Source of the DNA: GCA-2786165 sp964625775
GTDB taxonomy: Bacteria > Pseudomonadota > Gammaproteobacteria > Legionellales > Legionellaceae
Assembly (NCBI GenBank): GCA_964625775.1
Contig: CAZVEH010000013.1
Span: 1-52,155, forward strand
DNA length: 52,155 nucleotides
Reading direction: 5' to 3'
The position numbers and the translations under genes are program-made. Positions 31,174-39,900 of the stretch are shown here, piece after piece. The notes under the pieces were generated by a model. It was not told where the DNA came from. It worked only from the letters and a program-made list of their open reading frames with translations, and ran no database searches. The first letter of the stretch is position 1. The number at the start of each line of letters is the position of its first letter.

Positions 31174-33697
31174 CTTGGATATCCTCAATTCGTTGCATGC
31201 CCACCACATGTTCACCGGGTCGTACATTGATCAAACGTACACCCTGTGTATTGCGACCAATGATAGACAGTTCACTCACTTTGAAACGCACCAATGTACC
31301 CTGATCCGTAATCAGCATGGCTTCATCTTCTTCATCCACCTGAACAGCACGCACCACAGCGCCATTACGTTCATTCACTTGAATGGAGATCACGCCCTGA
31401 CCACCACGACCGGTAATACGGTATTCTTCGATCTTGGTCCGTTTACCGTAGCCAAATTGTGTGGCAGTTAAAATGGTGCCATTTGGTTTGGCAACAACCA
31501 ACGAGATCACTGATTGTTCTTCACTCAATCGAATACCACGTACACCACGCGCTGTTCGTCCCATGGGTCGAATCAAGTTTTCATCAAATCGAATGACTTT
31601 CCCTGCATCAGAAAACAGCATGATGTCTTTGGAGCCATCGGTGATATCAACGCCTACTAATCGATCATCATCATTCAAATCAATTGCGATAATCCCTGAA
31701 CTACGCGGACGACTGAAGGCCGTCAAAGGCACTTTTTTCACTGTGCCGCGTTTGGTAACCATGAACACAAACTTATCTTCTTGGTATTCACGCACCGGTA
31801 ACATGGCATTGATCGCTTCGTTTTCAGCCAAAGGTAAAATATTAATAATGGGTTTACCACGCGAAATTCGACTCGCCAAAGGCAATTCATAGGCTTTGAG
31901 CCAATATAATTTACCATGATTAGAAAAACACAGCAGCGTATCATGCGTGCTGGCAATGACTAATTTGTCAATAAAATCTTCTTCTTTGACATTCGTAGCT
32001 GATTTGCCTTTACCGCCGCGCCGTTGAGCTTGATAAGCAGATATCGGCTGATATTTGACATAGCCTTGATGCGACAACGTCACAACCACATCTTCTTCTG
32101 TGATCAAATCAGCAATAGTCAAATCTTCTCGAGACGCGATGATTTCGGTGCGTCTGCTATCGCCAAACTGTGCTTTGATGTCGATTAATTCATCACAAAT
32201 CACACGCATCAACCGCTCAGGAGAACCGAGAATATCCAGCAAATCCATGATCGCATCTAATAAAGTTTCATATTCATTTAAGATTTTGTCCTGCTCTAAA
32301 GCAGTCAAGCGATGCAAACGTAATTCAAGAATGGCTTGCGCTTGATCAGGAGATAAGCGATAACCATCATCCGTTAAACCATAATGATCAGGCAGTTCAT
32401 CAATTCGACATGCATCACTACCAATTTTTTCTAACATCGATTTGACCAAACCAGGTTGCCAAATTTGAGCCAACAAAGCGTCTTTGGCAATTTGCGGGGT
32501 ACCAGCTTGTTTGATCAAGGCAATCATCTCATCAATATTTGCCAGAGCAATGCCTAAACCTTCTAATAAGTGAGCACGATTGCGCGCTTTTTTCAATTCA
32601 AAAATACAGCGTCGGGTTACAACTTCACGGCGGTGCTTGATGAAATACTCAAGCACTTGCTTGAGGTTTAAGGTGCGTGGTTGACCATCGACCAAGGCCA
32701 CCATATTAATCCCAAACACAGATTGCATTTGTGTGTGAGCATATAAATTATTCAAGATAACTTCGGCAATTTCACCCCGTTTTAATTCAATCACCACTCG
32801 CATACCTTGACGATCTGATTCATCACGCAAACCAGAAATTCCTTCGATTTTTTTGTCACGAACCAACTCAGCAATGCGCTCAACCAAACGGGCTTTATTC
32901 ACTTGATAGGGCAATTCATGAATGATAATAGCATGACGTTGACCGTCGGTTTCGATATCCGCACGCGCTCTCATCGAAATACGCCCACGCCCGGTACGAT
33001 ACGCTTCTACAATACCCGCACGACCATTGATGATACCCGCTGTAGGAAAATCCGGACCAGGCACAATCGTCATCAACTCTTCAACCGTGATCTCAGGATT
33101 GGCGATCACAGCAAGCGTGGCATCTAAAATTTCAGAGATATTATGCGGTGGAATATTCGTCGCCATACCAACCGCAATCCCTGATGAACCATTCACCAGC
33201 AAATTGGGAATTCTGGCCGGCAATACCACAGGAGCAAATTCAGTGCCGTCATAGTTGGGGCTAAAATCAACTGTTTCTTTCTCTAAATCCATCAACAAAG
33301 CATGCGCAAGCTTAGACATTCTGATTTCGGTATATCGCATAGCTGCAGGCGAATCACCATCTACAGACCCGAAGTTTCCCTGCCCATCCACCAACATGTA
33401 GCGCATCGAAAAATTTTGTGCCATGCGAACAATCGTGTCGTATACAGCTGTATCCCCATGCGGATGATATTTACCGATCACGTCACCGACCACACGAGCC
33501 GATTTTTTATAAGGCTTGGACCAATCATTGCCCAGTTCATTCATTGCAAACAACACACGTCGATGCACTGGCTTCAGGCCATCACGTACGTCAGGCAAAG
33601 CTCGTCCTACAATGACACTCATCGCATAATCTAAATAGGACTGTTTTAATTCGTCTTCAATATTGACCGGAATCACTTCTTTTGCTGAATAACCCAT
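31112..33697 (-). CDS. gyrA: DNA gyrase subunit A
   Basis: The breakage-reunion subunit of gyrase. From MGYSAKEVIPVNIEDELKQS it has 861 residues. The catalytic Tyr122 (AAMRYTE) and the quinolone region GDTAVYD (81-87) keep E. coli numbering: Thr83 where E. coli has Ser, and Asp87 conserved. Six beta-pinwheel repeats make up the C-terminal DNA-wrapping domain, including the GyrA box QRRGGKG. An acidic tail ending in EAETESDTEVDDL closes the protein and is read in another frame as the start of serC. ATG at 33697 has GAGG upstream; the frame extends 13 codons further. Confidence 0.97.
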   Translation of the reverse strand: MGYSAKEVIPVNIEDELKQSYLDYAMSVIVGRALPDVRDGLKPVHRRVLFAMNELGNDWSKPYKKSARVVGDVIGKYHPHGDTAVYDTIVRMAQNFSMRYMLVDGQGNFGSVDGDSPAAMRYTEIRMSKLAHALLMDLEKETVDFSPNYDGTEFAPVVLPARIPNLLVNGSSGIAVGMATNIPPHNISEILDATLAVIANPEITVEELMTIVPGPDFPTAGIINGRAGIVEAYRTGRGRISMRARADIETDGQRHAIIIHELPYQVNKARLVERIAELVRDKKIEGISGLRDESDRQGMRVVIELKRGEIAEVILNNLYAHTQMQSVFGINMVALVDGQPRTLNLKQVLEYFIKHRREVVTRRCIFELKKARNRAHLLEGLGIALANIDEMIALIKQAGTPQIAKDALLAQIWQPGLVKSMLEKIGSDACRIDELPDHYGLTDDGYRLSPDQAQAILELRLHRLTALEQDKILNEYETLLDAIMDLLDILGSPERLMRVICDELIDIKAQFGDSRRTEIIASREDLTIADLITEEDVVVTLSHQGYVKYQPISAYQAQRRGGKGKSATNVKEEDFIDKLVIASTHDTLLCFSNHGKLYWLKAYELPLASRISRGKPIINILPLAENEAINAMLPVREYQEDKFVFMVTKRGTVKKVPLTAFSRPRSSGIIAIDLNDDDRLVGVDITDGSKDIMLFSDAGKVIRFDENLIRPMGRTARGVRGIRLSEEQSVISLVVAKPNGTILTATQFGYGKRTKIEEYRITGRGGQGVISIQVNERNGAVVRAVQVDEEDEAMLITDQGTLVRFKVSELSIIGRNTQGVRLINVRPGEHVVGMQRIEDIQDDATPETEAETESDTEVDDL

Positions 33698-33840
33698 GAT
33701 TAGATTCTGCCTCGCTATGCTTTGAGATTGAAACACTGAAAATCAATCAGCAGTGTACCATATTTCGCATTAAGAGGACAGACGATCTTGCCACGCCCCC
33801 AGGGTAAAATCTTACTTTGACTACATTCAATCTAATTTGT

Positions 33841-33925
33841 GTCATTCCCGCGCAGGAGAGGAGTCCATCTCAAACTTGCCCATCACTTTGCCCCCAAAAT
33901 AGATTACCGCGTGCGCGGGAATGAC
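33841..33925. repeat. Palindromic element GTCATTCCCGCGCA
   Basis: Perfect 14-bp inverted arms (33841-33854 and 33912-33925) around 57 bases. It is the first of three different repeats that fill the 470-base gap between gyrA and gltA (33698-34167), in which I see no gene. Confidence 0.7.
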
Positions 33926-33958
33926 AAAATTCGCACAATTATGGGTGGTTTTGTAACT

Positions 33959-33997
33959 CCCCACGTCATCCCGAGCGCAGCGAGGGATGACGTGGGG
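33959..33997. repeat. Palindromic element CCCCACGTCATCCC
   Basis: Perfect 14-bp inverted arms (33959-33972 and 33984-33997) around GAGCGCAGCGA. Same family as 52-92 at the left end of the window, where it is in the opposite orientation with the shared GTAACTCC side sequence. Confidence 0.8.
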
Positions 33998-34041
33998 TCA
34001 CGTGGTTTTTTATACTCGACTTTAACCATTTTCCCAGCAAC

Positions 34042-34077
34042 GTAGCCCGCAAGAAAGCGCAGCGAATTGTGGGCTAC
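34042..34077. repeat. Short GTAGCCCGCAAG palindrome copy
   Basis: GTAGCCCGC at the left and a TGGGCTAC end at the right: a reduced copy of the 18100-18189 family, about 90 bases before gltA. It could affect gltA transcription, but no specific evidence shows this. Confidence 0.6.
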
Positions 34078-34167
34078 ATGAACCAGAACCATTCACGCAC
34101 GAAGACATCGACGTGTTCCTCAAGTTTTGGTATAGTTGGCCTAACGATTATGTAGTAAGGATCTACC

Positions 34168-35439
34168 ATGCAACCCAAATCTGCAACTTTAACGATCGAA
34201 GGACATGACGCCATAGATTTGCCCATGTATCGACCTACACTAGGCAATGATGTGATTGATATTGGTAAATTAGGTGATCACGATGTATATACGTTTGATC
34301 CCGGTTTTATGTCAACTGCAGCGTGCGAATCCAAAATCACGTATATCGATGGCGATAAAGGCATTTTACTGTATCGGGGTTACCCCATTGATCAATTGGC
34401 TGAGAAAAAAAGCTTTTTAGACGTGTGTTATTTATTGCTCAATGGCGAATTACCTGAGCCATCCGAGAAAACGGCGTTTCAACAACTGGTCAACAACCAC
34501 ACCATGGTGCATCAACAAATGTACCAATTTTTAAATGGTTTTCGTCGTGATGCGCATCCTATGGCGATTATGGTTGGAATCGTAGGCGCTTTATCCGCGT
34601 TTTATCATGATTCTATGGATCTCACCAATCAGAATGACCGCTATACATCTGCGATTCGCCTGATTGCAAAAATGCCTACTTTGGCAGCCATGAGTTATAA
34701 ATACTCCATAGGCATGCCCTATATGTATCCGCAAAATAAAATGTCGTACACAGAAAATTTCCTGCATATGATGTTTGGTGTTCCCAGTGAAAATATTGCA
34801 CCCAATCCCGTGCTGGTCAAAGCGATGGACACCATCTTTATTCTGCATGCAGATCATGAACAAAATGCATCTACTTCAACAGTACGCCTAGCAGGATCTA
34901 CCGGCGCCAACCCTTTTGCCTGTATTTCGGCTGGAATCGGTGCATTATGGGGACCCGCGCATGGCGGTGCGAATGAAGCTTGTTTGAATATGCTCAAAGA
35001 AATCGGTGATATCAGCAATATTGAGCACTACATCAAACGCGCCAAAGATAAAAACGACCCCTTCCGTTTAATGGGCTTTGGACATCGTGTCTATAAAAGC
35101 TATGATCCTCGCGCCAAAGTCATGCGCGAAACCTGCTACGAAGTCTTGCACGCTGTGGGGGCTCAAGATGAACCTTTGTTCAAATTAGCCATGGAATTAG
35201 AGCGCATAGCTTTAGAAGATGATTATTTTATCGAGAAAAAACTATATCCAAATGTTGATTTCTATTCCGGATTGACCCTAAGTGCCATTGGTATTCCTAC
35301 CAATATGTTTACCGTGATTTTTGCTCTGGCAAGGACTGTGGGTTGGATGTCGCATTGGATGGAAATGACGGCTAATGCTTCTAAAATTGGTCGACCACGC
35401 CAATTCTATACCGGTGAAAAACATCGCGATGTTGTATGA
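34168..35439 (+). CDS. gltA: Citrate synthase (type II)
   Basis: Condenses acetyl-CoA and oxaloacetate to citrate at the entry to the TCA cycle. The 423 residues are the length of the hexameric NADH-sensitive gammaproteobacterial type. The catalytic residues are His230 (LHADHEQNAST), His306 (MGFGHRVYK) and Asp364 (YPNVDFYSG). AAGGATC lies 8 bases before the ATG. TATAGT at about 34130 may be its -10 box. The last 11 bases overlap the start of glpD. Confidence 0.97.
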   Translation: MQPKSATLTIEGHDAIDLPMYRPTLGNDVIDIGKLGDHDVYTFDPGFMSTAACESKITYIDGDKGILLYRGYPIDQLAEKKSFLDVCYLLLNGELPEPSEKTAFQQLVNNHTMVHQQMYQFLNGFRRDAHPMAIMVGIVGALSAFYHDSMDLTNQNDRYTSAIRLIAKMPTLAAMSYKYSIGMPYMYPQNKMSYTENFLHMMFGVPSENIAPNPVLVKAMDTIFILHADHEQNASTSTVRLAGSTGANPFACISAGIGALWGPAHGGANEACLNMLKEIGDISNIEHYIKRAKDKNDPFRLMGFGHRVYKSYDPRAKVMRETCYEVLHAVGAQDEPLFKLAMELERIALEDDYFIEKKLYPNVDFYSGLTLSAIGIPTNMFTVIFALARTVGWMSHWMEMTANASKIGRPRQFYTGEKHRDVV

Positions 35440-36898
35440 CATTGTCGTCATCGGCGGTGGCATCAACGGTTGTGGATGCGCCGCTGATGCCGCACTGCGT
35501 GGATTGTCTGTTTTATTATGCGAAGAAGACGATTTGGCGTCTAAAACCTCATCCAAAAGCAGCAAACTCATTCACGGTGGCCTGCGTTATTTAGAACACT
35601 ATGACTTTAATTTGGTTAAAAAATCATTAGATGAACAAGCAGTCCTGATGACCATTGCGCCTCATTTGGTGCATCCATTGCCTTTTGTCTTACCGTATCG
35701 CAAGACACTGCGTCCCAGCTGGGTATTGCGTGCAGGACTATTTCTCTATGATCGATTGAGCCGGATCAATCCGTTGCCCAACAGCAAAAAAATCATCAAA
35801 AAAACACACCCCCAGTATTTCAACCCCACTCCAGACATTGATACTGGGTTCCTATTCTATGATTGTCACACGGATGATGCCCGCCTCACGATATCAGTCG
35901 CCTTGCAAGCCAAAGAACATGGTGCAAGTATTTTAACTCACACCAAATTTGTGACTGCACAAGCGCAGAACGATCACTGGATCGTCACTCTACAACCTAA
36001 AAAGGGCAAACCCTTTCAAGTTTCCGCCAAAGCCATCGTCAATGCCGCAGGTCCCTGGGCTCATGACATAGCGCAGCGTTTAAATTTACCTGTCAAACAA
36101 CGGATGACCTACGTCAAAGGCAGCCATATTGTGGTTCCAGCACTGTATACAGGCCAACATGCTTATCTGTTACAAGCGCCTGATCAACGCATTGTGTTTG
36201 TGATTCCTTACCTGGGGTATTCTTTGGTGGGTACAACGGACGTTTTGTTGAACCAAAACAGTGATCCTCTGGATATTGACCCCGCTGAAATCACGTATCT
36301 CAAAAACATCATTCAGTCTTATTTTCATCAATCACCCTCTACCATTGTTGCAACATGGTCAGGTGTGCGGGCTTTATGCGCTTCATCAGATAAAAAAGCC
36401 TCTCAATTAACCCGTGATTATGTCGTTGAATTGTCTAAGAATCCATTGCCCATAGCCTCGATACTAGGTGGAAAACTCACCACATACCGTCATGTGGCTG
36501 CAGAAACCATCGATGGTTTACAAAAAAACAGTTTTCCTCAATGGCCCGCTTCTTGCACCAAAACCGCTATCCTTCCCGGAGGTCTCTGGGAAAATAGCCG
36601 CAGCCTGACAGAGTATAAACTTTACGCCAGCCGGCAGTATGCATGGTTAGACTTATCTATTCTCGAGCATTATCTGACCCATTATGGCACTAGAACAGAG
36701 ATCATTTTACAGGATTGCACCAAACCCAGCGATCTGGGCCAGGCTTTTGGTCCTATTTTGCATCAAAAAGAGGTGGATTATTTGCAGCAAGAAGAATGGG
36801 CTTCTTCTGCAGAAGATATCTTGTGGCGTAGAACCAAACTAGGGCTTTCGATCAACGACAATGATCGAACAGCACTAGAGGTTTATCTCAAAGACTGA
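35429..36898 (+). CDS. glpD: Aerobic glycerol-3-phosphate dehydrogenase
   Basis: A membrane-associated flavoenzyme that oxidises sn-glycerol 3-phosphate to dihydroxyacetone phosphate and feeds electrons to ubiquinone. From MLYDIVVIGGGINGCGCAAD it has 489 residues. The FAD-binding GGGING motif, SSKSSKLIHGGLRYLEHYDF and LSRVRALCASSD-like segment (WSGVRALCASSDKK) and GGKLTTYR are diagnostic. ATG at 35429 overlaps gltA by 11 bases; an upstream in-frame ATG (35375) would sit deeper inside gltA. A small CTAAACC/GGTTTAG hairpin after the stop may separate it from the converging orphan. Confidence 0.93.
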   Translation: MLYDIVVIGGGINGCGCAADAALRGLSVLLCEEDDLASKTSSKSSKLIHGGLRYLEHYDFNLVKKSLDEQAVLMTIAPHLVHPLPFVLPYRKTLRPSWVLRAGLFLYDRLSRINPLPNSKKIIKKTHPQYFNPTPDIDTGFLFYDCHTDDARLTISVALQAKEHGASILTHTKFVTAQAQNDHWIVTLQPKKGKPFQVSAKAIVNAAGPWAHDIAQRLNLPVKQRMTYVKGSHIVVPALYTGQHAYLLQAPDQRIVFVIPYLGYSLVGTTDVLLNQNSDPLDIDPAEITYLKNIIQSYFHQSPSTIVATWSGVRALCASSDKKASQLTRDYVVELSKNPLPIASILGGKLTTYRHVAAETIDGLQKNSFPQWPASCTKTAILPGGLWENSRSLTEYKLYASRQYAWLDLSILEHYLTHYGTRTEIILQDCTKPSDLGQAFGPILHQKEVDYLQQEEWASSAEDILWRRTKLGLSINDNDRTALEVYLKD

Positions 36899-36966
36899 CT
36901 TAAAAAAATTGTCATCTAAACCCCAGAGAAATCAAGGTTTAGCTGGTACGATGAACGCACTACGCA

Positions 36967-38685
36967 TCAAACACTATCCATACCGCTCTGAGTATGGGTA
37001 GACCTTACGCTCTCGACATCGGGTTCAACCATATTTTCTAAAATTTGATTCGCCTTGCTAGCGGCCCATCCCAAAGCCTGTGACGCATACATCAAAGGTG
37101 ACCAGCTAGGTGACACTGAATCCTGAGAGCGCTGAGGTGAGAAGGGTGAGAAGCTCCCTTGTCCCATTTCAAGATCACTAGATTCCTCGCTGACACGCTC
37201 TTCAGAAGCGCTGGATTTAGGAGAAGCGTTTTTAGACGGTGAGCGCAAGGGTTGTTGCTGAGACAGCAGTTGATATATAACCTGTCTTGAAAACTGAAAC
37301 CCAGGTTTTTGTTGTTCACATTGCATCTTAGTTAACAATGCAGAACTGTCAGGGCTTGTCTTGAGCGCACTAAGGATATCAGAAAGATTTTGAGTTTCAC
37401 TGGATACGAACTCTCGATCAGCATCCAGCAGAATGACTATTGCCGCAAAATCAGAAAATTGTGCCGTTTCCACTCCAGCTAAAAATGCACGATACACTTC
37501 GTAGGATTGACTCTGAAACACACGTTGTTCAAATAAAGCATGGCATGCATTTACTAGTACATCTAACTGTCCAACTTGTTTAAATCTCGGATACATGTCA
37601 TCAAAAAACTGCAAATACACATCTCCTCTGGGTGGTTTCTGCGATCGCCTTTTGCGTGATAACACCGCATATCGCTCACAGTACTCCAAATCAAAAAACT
37701 TATCCGAATCAACCCTCTCAGGCGTATGAGAGAAGCTTTCAAGGTTGATTCGATGTTGCTCGAGTTTGGGTAAAAGATTCTGGTCTAATTTGTCTTTAAA
37801 TCTCACCAATATGTGTGCGAGCTGTTCTGGCTTGGACGATTGGATGAGTTCTTGTAAACAAGGCGTATCTAGCATCTGATGCTCTTCAAGTAGAATCACA
37901 GCCTGGACAAAAGGCAAATAGGTTCTAAGAGCGATGCGATTGTTGATCACTTCCAGAATAGTTTGTTTCATCACCGCTTTTTGTGAATCTAGATCTATAA
38001 ATGATTCACCGACTGGCAGTTCTTTTTTTTCTCTAGACAAACACAATAAATTTTTCTGATGTAACATAACGGCTGCTTGTGCAAACTCAAGCGGATAGAC
38101 ACTCTCCAGCAAAGCATCATAAATAGACTGTGCGATAAGATTATTTTCAGCAAGAAACTTAATAGCTTCAGAAAAATCTCTAGGACTGATGTGTTTGGCA
38201 ATACCCTTATAAATGATTTTTTTATTACCAGGCAAGATCTGTAACTTCATCACACTGATAATGCCTAAGACTCTTTCTTGAAGCTTAGTGTCATCAACGG
38301 ATCCCCGCGTTTCGTGTAACAAAGACAGTCCTTGATAGCCCTCTTCCAAACAGGGTGCTGTCACCATCACATCAAAATATTTGGAAGAAAAAATCTCTTT
38401 TTCCTCTAACAACCGCACGCACTTCATGAGCTCACTATCTTGGAATGCCCATAATCCAGGAAAAAATCTCACGATGAATTTTGAAAACCAGTTCATATGC
38501 AGAAATGAACCACATAAGAAAAAATAATCTCTAAGCAGCGGACGTTCAGAAAGCGTACTGCCTTCTAAGCTGTTTAATTCCGTCTTGAGTTTGCTAGGCA
38601 GTAGAAATCGTGCAAAATATAATGTCTTATAATAAGCTTTCAGAGCCTGAAGTTCTTGTTGAACCAGTGCGGATATCATAGCCAT
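36967..38685 (-). CDS. Alpha-helical-repeat orphan, effector-like
   Basis: A 572-residue protein of no family I know, starting at 38685 (AGGAG 6 bases upstream; the frame runs to 38739). It is nearly all helical. At least four units of about 34 residues share the pattern (L/F)L-E----(L/F)------(L/M)-----P---(Y/F)-(A/G)---LL, counted here from 38685. They lie near 92-124 (LLEEKEIFSSKYFDVM), 177-210 (FLAENNLIAQSIYDALL), 265-297 (LLEEHQMLDTPCLQELI) and about 391-425 (LFEQRVFQSQSYEVYRAFL). The last 90 residues are Ser/Pro/Glu-rich and likely disordered (SASEERVSEESSDLEMGQ). No signal peptide. Similar helical repeats occur in host-directed Legionellales proteins; secretion is inferred. Confidence 0.6.
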   Translation of the reverse strand: MAMISALVQQELQALKAYYKTLYFARFLLPSKLKTELNSLEGSTLSERPLLRDYFFLCGSFLHMNWFSKFIVRFFPGLWAFQDSELMKCVRLLEEKEIFSSKYFDVMVTAPCLEEGYQGLSLLHETRGSVDDTKLQERVLGIISVMKLQILPGNKKIIYKGIAKHISPRDFSEAIKFLAENNLIAQSIYDALLESVYPLEFAQAAVMLHQKNLLCLSREKKELPVGESFIDLDSQKAVMKQTILEVINNRIALRTYLPFVQAVILLEEHQMLDTPCLQELIQSSKPEQLAHILVRFKDKLDQNLLPKLEQHRINLESFSHTPERVDSDKFFDLEYCERYAVLSRKRRSQKPPRGDVYLQFFDDMYPRFKQVGQLDVLVNACHALFEQRVFQSQSYEVYRAFLAGVETAQFSDFAAIVILLDADREFVSSETQNLSDILSALKTSPDSSALLTKMQCEQQKPGFQFSRQVIYQLLSQQQPLRSPSKNASPKSSASEERVSEESSDLEMGQGSFSPFSPQRSQDSVSPSWSPLMYASQALGWAASKANQILENMVEPDVESVRSTHTQSGMDSV

Positions 38686-38776
38686 ATTGCTCCTAGACTT
38701 TAGCGTACAAAATACAAGAAATGAGCATATAGTAATCAAACGGGTGTTTTATGTCAATATTTTAACCAACATGAGC

Positions 38777-38899
38777 CTACAAGAACTTGAAACCTATTTT
38801 TATCACATAAGAAATAGCGCCAAGCGTCAAAAATCCACCCAGCCATAATCCTATAAACCACAGCCATTGTTTTAATTTGGGCCTAATAGAAATGTTCAT
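38777..38899 (-). CDS. Small membrane subunit of bd oxidase, DUF2474/CydX-like
   Basis: A 40-residue single-helix protein: a basic, amphipathic start (MNISIRPKLKQW), one membrane helix (LWFIGLWLGGFLTLGAISYV) and a Lys-containing end. Its ATG at 38899 lies inside the end of cydB (17-base overlap), so it is probably translated with cydB. DUF2474 and CydX proteins are small single-helix subunits encoded right after cydAB/cioAB, and the W-x-G-L-W-L-G pattern fits DUF2474. It was not found by length-filtered ORF calling. Requirement for oxidase assembly is inferred from the family and position. Confidence 0.75.
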   Translation of the reverse strand: MNISIRPKLKQWLWFIGLWLGGFLTLGAISYVIKIGFKFL

Positions 38900-39899
38900 G
38901 ACTGCTTTTTCCTCTAAACACGTAATAGGAATAACCTGTATACGCTAAAATCAAAGGCAACAATGGCACCACACCCACCAATAACAAGGACAAACCAGGT
39001 CCAGAGGCCGCTGCATCCCAAAGGGTAAAATGAAAAGGCACTATCCAAGGATAAAAACTAATGGCCAAACCCAAATAACACCATAGAAATAGACTCATTG
39101 CTAAGAAAAAAGGTCTATATTCAGCCTGTTGTTTCGACACATCTCTCCATATGACTATCCAGGTCAGAGCCCCTAAAACGGGTAGTGCTAGCAAGGCGTA
39201 GCGATACTCTAACCAAAAATGACCAATATCCCGATTCATCTGTGGCATAATAAGGCTCACCAAAACCATAAAAATTCCAACACCTATCAAGGCATAGCGT
39301 GACATAAGACGCGCCCATATTTGAGTTTTATCTTCGGTTTTCATAATAAGCCATGTCGCGCCTAGCAAAGCATAACCACAAACTAAGGCTACACCAGTCA
39401 ATAAAGAAAACCCGGTCGCCCACTCTGTTGGACCACCCGAGAAATTTCGACCCGTAACCTGAATACCTTGCACAAAGGCACCCAAGATCATGCCTTGAAA
39501 AAAAGCAGCCGCCAGTGAGCCTAGATGAAACGCATAATCCCATAAACGTTTAGATACCCCTGATGTTTTGAAGCGAAACTCAAACGACACACCACGTAAA
39601 ATCAATCCCAAGAGCATAAAAATAATCGGTAAATAAAATGCGGGCAATAATACCGCATAAGCCAAAGGAAACGCAGCCAACAACCCGCCGCCTCCCAACA
39701 CCAGCCAGGTTTCGTTGCCATCCCAAAATGGGGCAATAGAATTCATCATCCGATCACGACAGGTATCCGAAGGTGCAAAAGGAAATAAAATTCCTACCCC
39801 CAAATCAAACCCATCTAAAAACACATATAAAAAAATAGCTGTCGCGATGATCACAGCCCAAATCAACGGCAAATCTATACTATTGGACAGATCAAACAT
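38883..39899 (-). CDS. cydB: Cytochrome bd-type quinol oxidase subunit II
   Basis: The structural, haem-less partner of CydA in the cytoplasmic membrane. From MFDLSNSIDLPLIWAVIIAT it has 338 residues and about eight helices. FLDGFDLGVGILFPF, WDGNETWLVLGGGGLLAAFP and SFEFRFK are the CydB/CioB hallmarks. It begins one base after the cydA stop codon region (cydA ends at 39901), so they form one unit. The short protein (338, as in CIO type) agrees with the short Q-loop of the partner. Confidence 0.94.
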   Translation of the reverse strand: MFDLSNSIDLPLIWAVIIATAIFLYVFLDGFDLGVGILFPFAPSDTCRDRMMNSIAPFWDGNETWLVLGGGGLLAAFPLAYAVLLPAFYLPIIFMLLGLILRGVSFEFRFKTSGVSKRLWDYAFHLGSLAAAFFQGMILGAFVQGIQVTGRNFSGGPTEWATGFSLLTGVALVCGYALLGATWLIMKTEDKTQIWARLMSRYALIGVGIFMVLVSLIMPQMNRDIGHFWLEYRYALLALPVLGALTWIVIWRDVSKQQAEYRPFFLAMSLFLWCYLGLAISFYPWIVPFHFTLWDAAASGPGLSLLLVGVVPLLPLILAYTGYSYYVFRGKSSHEHFY

Positions 39900-39900
39900 A

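Noticed and set aside
33771..33790. Thr83 in GyrA read as quinolone resistance
   Set aside because: Thr is the wild-type residue at this position in several gammaproteobacteria, and Asp87 is intact, so no resistance can be claimed.
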